Positions 7,900-18,827 are shown, counted from the first letter of the stretch. The stretch: DNA of 64,000 bases from Lysobacteraceae bacterium 2PB (GCA_005502915.1 SCMT01000010.1:62001-126000), one strand, 5' to 3'. The notes: generated by a model not told the origin, from the letters alone. Numbers and translations are program-made.

Positions 7900-8589
7900 A
7901 TGCTCATCCTCACCGACATCGAAGGCACCACCTCCTCCATCTCGTTCGTGAAGGACGTGCTGTTCCCGTACGCGCGGCGGGCGTTGCCCGGGTTCGTGCG
8001 CGAGCGCGGGCAGGCGCCGGAGGTGCGGCGCTGGCTGGACGCGGTGGCGACCGAGCACGGGGCGGTGTGCAGCGATGACACGATCGTCGAGATCCTGCAG
8101 GGCTGGATCGACGAGGACCGCAAGCACACGGCGCTGAAGGCGCTGCAGGGCATGATCTGGAGCGACGGCTATCGCGGCGCGGACTTCACCGCGCACATCT
8201 ATCCCGATGCCGCCGCGACGCTGCGCGACTGGCACGCGGCGGGGCTGCCGCTGGCGGTGTATTCCTCGGGTTCGGTGCCGGCGCAGAAGCTGTTCTTCGG
8301 CCACACCGATGCCGGCGACCTGACCGGCCTGTTCGAGGGCTGGTTCGACACCGAGGTCGGACACAAGCGCGAGGCCGGCAGCTATGCCGAGATCGCGCGC
8401 CGACTCGGCCGCCTGCCGGACGACATCCTGTTCCTGTCCGACGTGGTCGAGGAACTCGATGCCGCGCGCGAGGCCGGCCTGCGCACCGTATTGATCGATC
8501 GCCTCGACGACTATCCGCAAGCGCGCCTCGGCGATGCCGCGCACGGCCATGCGCGCGTCGAGCGTTTCGACCAGATCGCGCTGGATTGA
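7900..8589 (+). CDS. mtnC: Acireductone synthase (enolase-phosphatase E1)
   Basis: Bifunctional HAD-family enzyme of methionine salvage: enolises diketo-methylthiopentyl phosphate, then dephosphorylates it to acireductone, the MtnD substrate. At 229 residues it has the usual size. HAD motif I is DIEGT (nucleophile Asp6, Glu8), motif II the VYSSGSV Ser, then GHKREAGSY with the motif III Lys and [13 protein letters not shown] as motif IV. ATG at 7900 is chosen because motif I must sit near residue 6; the frame is open further left without homology. Confidence 0.95.
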   Translation: MLILTDIEGTTSSISFVKDVLFPYARRALPGFVRERGQAPEVRRWLDAVATEHGAVCSDDTIVEILQGWIDEDRKHTALKALQGMIWSDGYRGADFTAHIYPDAAATLRDWHAAGLPLAVYSSGSVPAQKLFFGHTDAGDLTGLFEGWFDTEVGHKREAGSYAEIARRLGRLPDDILFLSDVVEELDAAREAGLRTVLIDRLDDYPQARLGDAAHGHARVERFDQIALD

Positions 8590-8608
8590 CCGGACCGGGA
8601 CTCACGCC

Positions 8609-9556
8609 ATGCGCGCCCTCCACGCCCTCTCGCTGCTGATCGGCCTGCTGCTCTGCGGCGCCGCGGGCGCGGTGGGCACGGAGCGGCAGGTCATCACCGA
8701 TCCCGCCCTGCGCGCACGCGAGGCGCGCCTGCTCGACGAAGCGGTGAAAGCGCTGCTGCCGCACCGTCCTGGCGTGCCGGACCTGTACGTGATCGGCTTC
8801 GGCGGCGACAGCACCGAGGACGTGTTCCGCAACGAGATCGTGCATCTCGACAGCCTGATGACCGAGCGTTTCGGCGCACGCGGTCGCGTGCTGACCCTGG
8901 TCAACCACAGCGACAGCCTGATCCGCACGCCGCGCCCGCTGGCGAACCTGGAAAGCCTGCGCACGGCATTGCGCGGCGTCGCGGCGAAAATGGGCGACGA
9001 GGACGTGCTGCTGCTGTTCATGACCATGCACGGCACGCCGGAGCACCGGCTGGTTGCGCTGATGCCGCCCGCATTCCTCGACATGATCGATCCACGCGAA
9101 CTGCGCGAAGCGCTGGACGACGCCGGCATCCGCCATCGTGTGCTGGCGATCTCGGCCTGCTATTCCGGCGGCTTCGTCCCGGCGCTGGAAAGCCCGCGCA
9201 CCCTGGTGATCACCGCCGCGCACCGCAACCGCCCCTCGTTCGGCTGCGGCCCGGATTCCGATGCCACCTTCTTCGGCCGCGCCTGGATGGTCGATGCGCT
9301 GAACGAGACCACCGATTTCATCGAAGCCTTCGAGAGGGCGAAGCGCAGCATCGCCGCGCGCGAGAAGGCCGAAGGCTATCGGCCGTCCAAGCCGCAGATC
9401 GCGGTCGGCAAGGACATCCTGCCGGTGCTGCAGACCTGGCAGGCGCAGCTGCGTCCCGGGCCGAAGGTGCCGTATGCGTTCAATGCGCCGGCTGCCGATG
9501 CGGGCAGCGCAGCGGCGGAAGCGACCCCGGTCGCGAATTCCAAAGAGAAGCGCTGA
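8609..9556 (+). CDS. Secreted C13 family (legumain/caspase-like) cysteine peptidase
   Basis: 315-residue protein with an N-terminal signal peptide (hydrophobic residues 5-20, cleavage near AGAVG). The domain matches peptidase C13: catalytic His141 in FMTMHGTPEH and catalytic Cys184 in ISACYSGGF, each after a hydrophobic strand as in the legumain-caspase fold. The substrate is unknown; bacterial C13 proteins are poorly studied. ATG at 8609, 19 bases after the mtnC stop, gives a normal signal peptide, whereas earlier in-frame codons overlap mtnC. A large palindrome follows the stop. Confidence 0.85.
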   Translation: MRALHALSLLIGLLLCGAAGAVGTERQVITDPALRAREARLLDEAVKALLPHRPGVPDLYVIGFGGDSTEDVFRNEIVHLDSLMTERFGARGRVLTLVNHSDSLIRTPRPLANLESLRTALRGVAAKMGDEDVLLLFMTMHGTPEHRLVALMPPAFLDMIDPRELREALDDAGIRHRVLAISACYSGGFVPALESPRTLVITAAHRNRPSFGCGPDSDATFFGRAWMVDALNETTDFIEAFERAKRSIAAREKAEGYRPSKPQIAVGKDILPVLQTWQAQLRPGPKVPYAFNAPAADAGSAAAEATPVANSKEKR

Positions 9557-9563
9557 GCGTTCC

Positions 9564-9647
9564 TGTCATCCCGAGCGCAGCGAGGGACCTGTTTTTGTTC
9601 TTGATGACAATCCCGACAGCAGGTCCCTCGCTGCGCTCGGGATGACA
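9564..9647. repeat. REP-like palindrome, 28-bp arms
   Basis: Perfect 28-base inverted arms (9564-9591 and 9620-9647) with a 28-base loop, between the convergent C13 peptidase and YdeI-like genes. The arms share the GTCATCC...GCGAGGGACC layout with the palindrome at 5470-5542. Being between convergent genes it may also stop transcription; the loop holds a T-rich stretch. Confidence 0.85.
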
Positions 9648-9671
9648 AGACCGGAGCAACACCCACTCCCC

Positions 9672-10259
9672 TCAATGCAGCTTCTCGCCCCGCGCGAGCA
9701 TCGCGACCAGGGTGTCGACGCGCTTCGCCTTCGTCTCCGGCTTCTTCGCGGTCTGCACGCGCCAGCACACGGCATAGCGGTTCGTCGAATTCAAGGTTTC
9801 GAAGAACGCCTTCGCCTTGCGGTTCTTCGCCAGCGCGGCGGCGAGTTCGGGCGGGACTTCCATGGCACGGGCGCCATCGTAGGCGGCATCCCAGCGCCCG
9901 TCCGCCTTCGCCGCTTCGATCTCGCGCAGGCCGCCCTCGCGCATGCGGCCGGCGGCGACCAGGCGTTCGACGTGGCCGATGTTGATCTTCGACCACAAAC
10001 TCTTCGGGCGACGCGGGGTGAAGCGCTGCAGGAAGAAGCGGTCGTCGAAGCTGCGCTTCTGGCCGTCGATCCAGCCATGGCACAGCGCGACGTCCAGTGC
10101 CTCGGCGTAGTTCACCGTGGTCACGCCCGCGCCCTTCTTCGCGATCTTCAACCACAGCCCTCTCGCATCGGCATGCGCGAGGAGCCAGCGTTCCCAGGCC
10201 TCGGCATCGTCGAAGGCGATGATCGGCAGGTCGTCAGGAAGATCGATCTTCGCGTTCAT
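9672..10259 (-). CDS. YdeI/OmdA-like family protein (DUF1905/bacteriocin-protection type)
   Basis: 195-residue cytosolic protein. Recognisable features are the WLxxHADARGLWLKIAKKGAG start, the YAEALDVALCHGWIDGQ motif with R/F-rich FLQRFTPRRPKSLWSKIN, and the EVPPELAAALAKN plus ETLNSTNRYA segment near the end; these define the YdeI/OmpD-associated (bacteriocin protection) family, whose biochemical role is unsettled. Its ATG overlaps the stop of the upstream phosphoesterase gene (ATGA), so the two are likely co-translated. No regulatory site is seen. Confidence 0.85.
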   Translation of the reverse strand: MNAKIDLPDDLPIIAFDDAEAWERWLLAHADARGLWLKIAKKGAGVTTVNYAEALDVALCHGWIDGQKRSFDDRFFLQRFTPRRPKSLWSKINIGHVERLVAAGRMREGGLREIEAAKADGRWDAAYDGARAMEVPPELAAALAKNRKAKAFFETLNSTNRYAVCWRVQTAKKPETKAKRVDTLVAMLARGEKLH

Positions 10260-11914
10260 TCGCCCGTCCAGTCCTGCAGCCGGTATTCGCCCTGCGCGCG
10301 CAGTTCGCCGCGCCAGGGATCGAACGCACGCACCTCGATGCGATGCGTGCCGGCAGGCAGGTCCGTCGGCAGGTCCGCGCGCCACAGGTGCGGCGAGGGC
10401 TTGGCTTCCGGCGAGCGATCGTAGCCGCGCAGCGATTCGGCGTCGGCATCGAGCACGTTCTCGCGCACTAGGCGCGGATCGGGCGCAAGCACGCGACGCA
10501 TCGGCCGCCACTCGCCCTCGCCGATGCGGAACTCGACGCGACTGTCGGCCTCGCCCATGTAGACGTTCGCGAACACGCCGAACGCCGGATAGGCGCCGCG
10601 CCTGAGCACCTTCGGCGCGGACAGGCCGATGCCGGTGTCGTCGGGTGCGCGCGCGACGTGCCAGGCCAGGGCGTACCGGCCGCCGCGCTCGATGCGCAGG
10701 CTGGCGTAACCGTTGGGCGTGCCGTCGGCCATGGTGCTGTCGGGAATGCCGGCGGCATCCGGTGCGCCGGTCCAGAACGCGCCGCAGGCCGCGCCGACGT
10801 TGTATTCGTGCAGGGGCGTCGCACCCTGCCAGCCGGTGCGGGCTTCGTGCCGCCAGTGGCGCTGGCCGTGGTTGTGGCCGCTGAGCAGCAGCACATTCGG
10901 GAAGTCGCGGAGCAGCGCGAACAGGCGCGCGCGGTCGGCGTCGCGGAAGGTGTCCTTGTCCTCGGGCTCGAACAGCGGGATGTGCACGGCGATCACCAGC
11001 AGGCGATCCTTCGGCACGCGCGGCAGGTAGGCTTCGAGGAAGGCGAACTGGTCCTCGCGGAAGCCGCCGATGTAGGGCGACTTGCTCCCGGGTTGATGGA
11101 TCACGTCGTCCAGGCCGATGAACACGGCTTCGTCCTCTTCCCAGGCGAAGGTGTCCGGCCCGTAGACCTCGCGGAAGCTGCGCAGCGCGTCGTCGTCGTG
11201 CCCGGCATCGAGGTCCATGTCGTGGTTGCCGGCGACATGCAGCCAGGGAATGCCGATGCGCCGGGTCTCGGCGTTGAGCGCGGGATACAGGTCGAGCGCG
11301 TCGTCGGCGATGTCGCCGAGGCTCAGGCCCAGCTCGGGGCGCGGCATCCGCGCCGGCTCGGCCAGCACGCTGTCGACGATGTCGCGCGCGTAGTAGCCGA
11401 CGTCGGTGCGGGATTTCACCTGCGGATCGGCGAAGACCCGGACTTCCAGCCGCCCGTCGCCGCGCGCCTGGCGGCGCAGGCCGATGTCGAAGGAGCCGTC
11501 GGCCGCGGAGCGGATGCCGCCGTAGCGCAACGCCGGTGCGGCGGCCTGCGGTACATGTCGCCACGCGCCCGGCGTCGCCGGGTCGCCGGTGGCATGGCGC
11601 CAGCCGGCGGGTTTGATCGCGAACACGGTCTGTCCGGGCTCGACGGCGATCCGGTAGCCACCGTCCGGGCCGCTGAACACCAGCGCGCGGCCGTTCGACA
11701 CCGCGACGCCGGGGATGCCGGGTTCGCCCCGGTCGCGACGGCCGTCGCCATCGCGGTCTTCGTAGACCGTGCCGGCCACGAAGCCGGCTGCAGCCGATCC
11801 TGTCGGCGCCGGCGGGGCCGCCACGGCGACCGCCGCGAACAGGACCGCGGCGAACAGGCAGGCGGTCATCGCCACCGACACGACCCACCACCTGCAGCCT
11901 GCGACACCCCTCAT
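10256..11914 (-). CDS. Secreted calcineurin-like metallophosphoesterase with N- and C-terminal accessory domains
   Basis: 552-residue exported protein. Residues 1-33 form a signal peptide. Next is a small domain with YEDRDGDGRRDRGEPGIPGV, an SdrD_B/MetallophosN-like beta domain with a Ca-binding-type DxDxD motif. The central calcineurin-like domain has all metal motifs: FADPQV, LGDIAD, GNHDMD, AVHIPL and GHNHGQ. A C-terminal beta domain (MetallophosC type) follows. Likely hydrolyses a phosphoester in the periplasm; substrate unknown. The ATG has an AGAGGA ribosome site. The frame is open far upstream, but this start gives the only sensible signal peptide. Confidence 0.88.
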   Translation of the reverse strand: MRGVAGCRWWVVSVAMTACLFAAVLFAAVAVAAPPAPTGSAAAGFVAGTVYEDRDGDGRRDRGEPGIPGVAVSNGRALVFSGPDGGYRIAVEPGQTVFAIKPAGWRHATGDPATPGAWRHVPQAAAPALRYGGIRSAADGSFDIGLRRQARGDGRLEVRVFADPQVKSRTDVGYYARDIVDSVLAEPARMPRPELGLSLGDIADDALDLYPALNAETRRIGIPWLHVAGNHDMDLDAGHDDDALRSFREVYGPDTFAWEEDEAVFIGLDDVIHQPGSKSPYIGGFREDQFAFLEAYLPRVPKDRLLVIAVHIPLFEPEDKDTFRDADRARLFALLRDFPNVLLLSGHNHGQRHWRHEARTGWQGATPLHEYNVGAACGAFWTGAPDAAGIPDSTMADGTPNGYASLRIERGGRYALAWHVARAPDDTGIGLSAPKVLRRGAYPAFGVFANVYMGEADSRVEFRIGEGEWRPMRRVLAPDPRLVRENVLDADAESLRGYDRSPEAKPSPHLWRADLPTDLPAGTHRIEVRAFDPWRGELRAQGEYRLQDWTGE

Positions 11915-12091
11915 GCGATTTCCTCTGCCCGTCCGACGACCGGCCCATAGTATGCCGAGCCATCGCAGGGCCCATGCGCATCCCGGAACGGTGACGGCGG
12001 CACGCAATCCGACGCCCGGCATGGCACGGATGATGCTAAATCCGATGGCAGGGACTACCATCGACCGAGATCCGGGGGTCAGGGGAGACGC

Positions 12092-13918
12092 ATGCAGTTC
12101 CGATGCATCTGGCTGTGCGCGGTTGCCTGGCTGCTGGGCGCCCTGCTCGCGCCCGTCGCGCTGGCCCGGGACACGGTGGTCCTCGCACCGGGGCTGTCCG
12201 AGACCTCGCTCGCCGCGCATACCCGCTATCGCAACGACAGCACCGGCAGCGACACGCCGCAGGATGCCTTCCGCCGCGTGCAGGACGGCCAGTTCGCGCC
12301 CTTGCCCGGCGGCAAGTCGAACTTCGGCTTCGAACGCGGCGCCTACTGGTTCCACGTCCAGCTGCGCAACGAAAACCGCGAGGAGCCGCGCTGGATGCTG
12401 GTGCAGCGCTATGCGCTGAGCGATCGCATCGATGTCTATGCGCGCTATCCCGGCGGCCGCATCGTGCACCAGGCCAGCGGCGACTACCTGCCCTTCTCCT
12501 CGCGCAGCATCCCCTACCGCCATCCGAACTTCCGCCTGGAACTGCCTGTCGGCCAGCCCGTGGACCTGCTGGTCCGCGTGCAGAGCCAGAGTTCGATGCA
12601 GGTGCCGCTGGACCTGTACACGCCGGCCGCCTTCACCTCGCTGTCGCGCGACAACCAGTTCGTGATGGGCGTGTACTACGGCATCCTGCTGGCGCTGTTC
12701 GTCTACAACCTCGTGCTGTGGCTGAGCCTGCGCGACGCCAGCTATTCGTGGTATCTGATGCACATCACCGCGTTCGGCCTGGTGCTGTTCACGATGAACG
12801 GTTTCGCGTTCGAATATCTCTGGCCGAACTGGACCTGGATGGCGAACGTCGCGGTGCCGCTGACCATCTGCCTGGCGCTGATCGCGATGCAGCAGTTCAC
12901 GCGCATCTTCCTGGAACTGCCCCGGCGCTTCCCGCTGGGCAATCGCGGCAGCCTGGTGCTGATCGCGATCTTCTCGGCGCTTGGCATCGCATCGCTGGTG
13001 CTGCCCTATCGCCTGGTCACGCCCTGGGCGACCAGCGCGGTGATCCTGAGCGTGCTGTGGGTGGCGATCTCCAGCATCGCCGTGCTGCGCACCGGCTACG
13101 GCCCGGCGCGGCTGTTCCTGCTGGCCTGGTCGCTGTTCCTGGCCGGCACCGCCGCGATCGCCGCGCTCGCGTTCGGCCTGGTGCCCAAGAACATGGTCAC
13201 CGAATACGGCGTGCAGATCGGCTCGGCGCTGGAGATGCTGCTGCTGTCGATCGCGCTGAGCTATCGCTACGCCTCGCTGCGCAACGAGAACGAGCGGATC
13301 GCGGCCGAAGCCAACATGCAGCTCGAACGCAAGGTCGCACAGCGCACGCAGGAAGTACGCAGCGCGCTGCTGCAGCTGGAGGACGCCCACCGCCGGCTGC
13401 GCGATTCCAGCCGTCGCGACGGCCTGACCGGCCTGTACAACCGCACCCATTTCCACGAGACCTTCGAGCGCCTGCTCGAGGAAGGGCGCAACGACCGCCG
13501 TCCGGTGTCGCTGCTGATGATCGACCTCGACCACTTCAAGTCGATCAACGACAAGTACGGCCACCTGGTCGGCGACGACTGCCTGCGCTGGGCCGCGCAA
13601 CGCATCGGCCAGACCCTGCGCGCCCAGGAATCGTCGCTGCTGGCGCGCTTCGGCGGCGAGGAGTTCGTCGTGGTCCTGCCCGACCACGACCTGCGCGCGG
13701 CGGTGAACGTGGCCGAAGCACTGCGCCGCAGGCTCGTCGAGGAACCCTGCGTCAGCGGTGCCTACAAGCTGCGCGTGTCCGCCAGCATCGGCGTGCACAC
13801 CATCGACGCCGGCAAGCACGTGGACTCCGACACCGCGCTGTCGGTCGCAGACCAGGCGCTGTACAGCGCCAAGGCCAATGGCCGCGACTGCGTCAGGACG
13901 TCGATCACGGCAGCGTGA
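12092..13918 (+). CDS. Diguanylate cyclase with 7TMR-DISM sensor
   Basis: Inner-membrane c-di-GMP synthase of 608 residues. A signal sequence is followed by a periplasmic 7TMR-DISMED2 sensor (about 30-175), seven transmembrane helices (about 185-400), a short coiled coil rich in Gln/Glu/Arg (about 405-445) and a GGDEF domain. The active-site motif is GGEEF at 521-525, compatible with activity; DxDHFKxxND is also present. The allosteric I-site (RxxD five residues ahead of the motif) is absent, reading QESS, so product inhibition through that site is not expected. Ligand unknown, possibly a carbohydrate by family. Confidence 0.93.
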   Translation: MQFRCIWLCAVAWLLGALLAPVALARDTVVLAPGLSETSLAAHTRYRNDSTGSDTPQDAFRRVQDGQFAPLPGGKSNFGFERGAYWFHVQLRNENREEPRWMLVQRYALSDRIDVYARYPGGRIVHQASGDYLPFSSRSIPYRHPNFRLELPVGQPVDLLVRVQSQSSMQVPLDLYTPAAFTSLSRDNQFVMGVYYGILLALFVYNLVLWLSLRDASYSWYLMHITAFGLVLFTMNGFAFEYLWPNWTWMANVAVPLTICLALIAMQQFTRIFLELPRRFPLGNRGSLVLIAIFSALGIASLVLPYRLVTPWATSAVILSVLWVAISSIAVLRTGYGPARLFLLAWSLFLAGTAAIAALAFGLVPKNMVTEYGVQIGSALEMLLLSIALSYRYASLRNENERIAAEANMQLERKVAQRTQEVRSALLQLEDAHRRLRDSSRRDGLTGLYNRTHFHETFERLLEEGRNDRRPVSLLMIDLDHFKSINDKYGHLVGDDCLRWAAQRIGQTLRAQESSLLARFGGEEFVVVLPDHDLRAAVNVAEALRRRLVEEPCVSGAYKLRVSASIGVHTIDAGKHVDSDTALSVADQALYSAKANGRDCVRTSITAA

Positions 13919-13942
13919 GGCTGCGACGCGCGGAGCGCCGCA

Positions 13943-16039
13943 TCACCACCGCCAGCCGATTCCCACCGTCACGCTGCGCCCCGCGCCCGGCTCGAAGAAA
14001 CGGCCGTTCGCTTCGTTGACGATCACCGAGCCGGCGTGACGCTTGTCGAGCAGGTTGTCGACGCGCAGGAACGCGCGCCAGCCATCGCCGAAACGGCCGC
14101 TCACCCGCCATGCGAACCGCGCATGGCCGGGCGCATCGTCGGTGTTGCGATCATCGACGGCGATGCGACCGACCGCGCGCGCTTCCAGCGCCGTCGACCA
14201 GCGCGCATCGGGGGCGTACCAGGCGAGCTCGGCGAACAGATCCGTGCGCGGAATGCCGGGCATGCGATTGCCTGCAGACACCGTGCGCGCCTCGTTCTGC
14301 ACCACGAACGCGAAGTCGTCCTCGAAGCGCGCATCGACCCAGCTCGCGGCCAGCGTCGCGGTCCAGCGTTCGCCGAAGGGCATCCATGCACCGACCTCGA
14401 TGCCTTCTCGCCGGGTCGCGCCGGCGTTCGCGAAACTCGCGCGCCCGCCGCGATTGAGCGCAGGCACGATCTCGTCGCGGGTGTCGATCCGATAGGCCGC
14501 GATGCTGAATTCGCCGCGTTCGCCGCGCCAGCGCCAGCCCGCCTCGACGCTGCGCGCACGCGATGCATCGAGATCGCGGTTGAGCCCGGCGCTGCCGTCC
14601 GCGCGATAGGCCAGTTCGTTGAGCGTCGGCGCTTCGCCCTGTTCGCCGACGTGCGCGTACAGCGTCCCGGGCACCGAATGCGCCCATTCGACACCCAGCG
14701 ACCAGGCGAGGCGCGCATCGCTGCGCGCGCCGCTGTCGTCGCCGTTGCCGAGGAAACGGTCGCGGCTGTCGATGCGCTGGCGCGAAGCGCGCACACCGCC
14801 GAGCAGGTCGACGCCCTGCGCGAGATCGAGCGAGCCGACCACGGCGGCATCGAGGCTGTCGACGCGGTTGCGCTCGTCGCGACGCAGCCGGCCGCGCACG
14901 CCGACCTGCGTGCCGACGAAGTTCTCGTAGCCGCGTCGCGCTTCGTCCAGGCGTGCGGCTTCCAGCGCGAACTCCAGTCGTCCGCGCGGACCGCGCAATG
15001 CGTAATGCCATTCGATTCCGTCGGACACGCGCTGCAGGTCGATCACGCCGCCCGCGCTGCCTGGCGCGGACTGCGCGGCAGGCGGCAGGGCGAGGAACTG
15101 TTCGACGCGGCGGTCGCTGCGATAGGCCGATACGCCCGTCGTGCCGCTCCTTGCGCCCGTCGAGGCCAGCCTGCGCGTCCAGGTCGCGCCGAACTGCAGG
15201 TCGTCGACGGTCTTGCGCGTATCGAAACGCCGCGCGGCCGGATCGGTCCCTCCGGGATCGTCCGCGAACGCGACAGCGGTAAGCCCCAGCGGATCCTCCG
15301 ACAGCGGCTGGTGCAGGCCGTTGAACACCACGCGCAGGCGATCGCGTTCACCCAATTCCCACTCGCCCAGGGCATTGGCGTGATGCCGGCGCGCCGCGCT
15401 CTGCGGACGCAGGCCATCGGTCGCGAAGCTGCCGGCCTGCGCGCGCCAGCGGAAGCGCAGTTCGCGGCTGCGGCCGTCGACCTGCAGGTTCGCGCGGCGC
15501 GTGCCGTCGTCGCCGGCCCAGAGATCGAGATCGATGCCGTCATCGATCGGCGCCTCGCTCGACCCGAGGATCACGCCGCCGGGGGCGCTGCCATGGCGCA
15601 GGGCCAGCGGCCCGCGCAGCACTTCGATGCGATCCAGCGAAGACAGCGGGAAGCTCGCCGCCTGGCCCTGCCCGTCCGCGCCGCTGGACGGAATGCCGTC
15701 GACGATGAGCCGGACACCCCGGATGCCGAAGGTCGACCGCGCGCCGAAGCCGCGCGTCTGGATCTGCAGGTCCTGCGCGTAGTTGTTGCGATCCAGCGCG
15801 GTGAAGCCCGGCACCCGCTGCAGCGCCTCGGACAGGTTCACCTGGCGCTGGCCCTCGCGCAGGGTCAGGGCATCGATGCGCGCGATCGCGCCCGGCGGCG
15901 GCGGCTTCGGACGCGGACTGCCGATCACTTCGATGCGGTCGAGTTCCGTGGCGTCATCGGCGTCCTGGGCGTGCGCCTGCGCGAGCGGCAGGCAGCAGAC
16001 ACAGGCGAGGGATACGGCGAGCGGACGAAGCAAGGTCAT
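13943..16039 (-). CDS. TonB-dependent outer-membrane receptor, PqqU/YncD-like
   Basis: 698-residue receptor with signal peptide (cleaved near AHAQ), a TonB-box region (ELDRIEVIG), an N-terminal plug with LQIQTRGFGARSTFGIRGVR and IEVLRGPLALRHG, and a 22-strand barrel ending in aromatic Trp-Arg-Trp. The NNYAQDLQI...RGFGARSTFGIRG...VDGIP..DGQGQ arrangement and the PLSEDPLGLT loop resemble E. coli YncD (PqqU), the importer of the cofactor PQQ; that substrate is an inference from similarity only. ATG at 16039 is used because it starts the signal peptide. Faces the pnp operon end. Confidence 0.87.
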   Translation of the reverse strand: MTLLRPLAVSLACVCCLPLAQAHAQDADDATELDRIEVIGSPRPKPPPPGAIARIDALTLREGQRQVNLSEALQRVPGFTALDRNNYAQDLQIQTRGFGARSTFGIRGVRLIVDGIPSSGADGQGQAASFPLSSLDRIEVLRGPLALRHGSAPGGVILGSSEAPIDDGIDLDLWAGDDGTRRANLQVDGRSRELRFRWRAQAGSFATDGLRPQSAARRHHANALGEWELGERDRLRVVFNGLHQPLSEDPLGLTAVAFADDPGGTDPAARRFDTRKTVDDLQFGATWTRRLASTGARSGTTGVSAYRSDRRVEQFLALPPAAQSAPGSAGGVIDLQRVSDGIEWHYALRGPRGRLEFALEAARLDEARRGYENFVGTQVGVRGRLRRDERNRVDSLDAAVVGSLDLAQGVDLLGGVRASRQRIDSRDRFLGNGDDSGARSDARLAWSLGVEWAHSVPGTLYAHVGEQGEAPTLNELAYRADGSAGLNRDLDASRARSVEAGWRWRGERGEFSIAAYRIDTRDEIVPALNRGGRASFANAGATRREGIEVGAWMPFGERWTATLAASWVDARFEDDFAFVVQNEARTVSAGNRMPGIPRTDLFAELAWYAPDARWSTALEARAVGRIAVDDRNTDDAPGHARFAWRVSGRFGDGWRAFLRVDNLLDKRHAGSVIVNEANGRFFEPGAGRSVTVGIGWRW

Positions 16040-16089
16040 GCCCGGAATTCTGACACGCCACCGAAGGCGTATCGGCCCACTGGCCAGAA

Positions 16090-16257
16090 AAGGAAAAGCG
16101 GGCAAACGCCCGCAGAGACGCCCAAGGAAAAAGCGGGTTTGGCCCGCTGCATGCCCAGGGAAAAAGCGGACTTTCTCCCGCTGACATGCTCAAGGAAAAA
16201 GCGGGCTTTCGCCCGCCGACATGCCCAAAAGAAAAAGCGGGCTTTCGCCCGCTTTTT
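16090..16257 (-). repeat. Tandem array of five terminator-like hairpins downstream of pnp
   Basis: Five consecutive units of about 33-37 bases, each containing AAAAAGCGGG, a short loop and CCCGC. The unit nearest pnp (16232-16257) is a perfect 11-bp stem with a TTTC loop and A/T runs on both sides, a strong bidirectional Rho-independent terminator. The next (16201-16216) keeps a perfect 6-bp GC stem; the others (16165-16181, 16132-16148, 16098-16113) have substitutions. Units are joined by CCCAAGG- or CATGCCC-type linkers, indicating tandem duplication. On the pnp strand each stem is followed by T residues. Confidence 0.85.
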
Positions 16258-16283
16258 CGTGTCTCCAGCACTGTCGGTCGCGA

Positions 16284-18401
<2,118 letters not shown>

Positions 18402-18523
18402 TCCTCGATCTGAAACGATGAACCGGAAAGGGCCCCTGCCCCTTGCGGGCGGCCGCGACGGCGGCCTGAAAATCCTGCGGGCCCGGCCCGCGACAACCGG
18501 ACGGCCGCAGCCGTCCCTTCCCC

Positions 18524-18554
18524 AAAAAAACCGCGGCGCATCTCTGCGCCGCGG
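18524..18554 (-). terminator. Rho-independent terminator after rpsO
   Basis: 10-bp perfect GC stem (18531-18540 with 18545-18554), TCTC loop, and seven A on the + strand that give a T7 run on the transcribed strand, 12 bases past the rpsO stop. It separates rpsO from pnp, so pnp is made by read-through or from its own start. Confidence 0.9.
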
Positions 18555-18566
18555 TGGGTCTGTAGC

Positions 18567-18827
18567 TTAGCGGCGCAGACCGAGCTTCTCGATCAGTGCC
18601 TTGTAACGCTCCGCATCTTTGCGGTGCAGGTAGTCGAGCAGGCTGCGACGACGGTTGACCATCTTCAGCAGGCCACGACGGCTGTGGTGGTCCTGCTTGT
18701 GGGTCTTGAAGTGCTCGGTGAGCTGCACGATGCGCGCGGTCAGCAGGGCGACCTGGACTTCCGGCGAGCCGGTGTCGTTGGCGCTGCGCTTGTGCGCTTC
18801 GATGATGGGGCTGGATTCGATGGACAT
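18567..18827 (-). CDS. rpsO: 30S ribosomal protein S15
   Basis: 86-residue ribosomal protein binding 16S rRNA in the platform of the small subunit. The family pattern is complete: [36 protein letters not shown] and [13 protein letters not shown], ending EKLGLRR. The ATG at 18827 fixes the usual length. A sigma70-type promoter lies about 140 bases upstream and a terminator just downstream, so it can be a single-gene unit inside the nusA-pnp cluster. Confidence 0.98.
   Translation of the reverse strand: MSIESSPIIEAHKRSANDTGSPEVQVALLTARIVQLTEHFKTHKQDHHSRRGLLKMVNRRRSLLDYLHRKDAERYKALIEKLGLRR

Noticed and set aside
10256-13819. Very long minus-strand frame running upstream of the phosphoesterase
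   Set aside because: Only the part after the signal peptide start at 11914 is homologous to anything; the rest is antisense to the diguanylate cyclase gene.
16090-16257. CRISPR array
   Set aside because: Repeats are joined directly without unique spacers of constant length and each is a GC hairpin with T-run, so it is a terminator array.
15954-16271. Minus-strand frame coding a KPAFSF-type repeated peptide through the hairpin array
   Set aside because: The repetition comes from the hairpin units; unit lengths are not multiples of three, and no ribosome site or homologue is seen.
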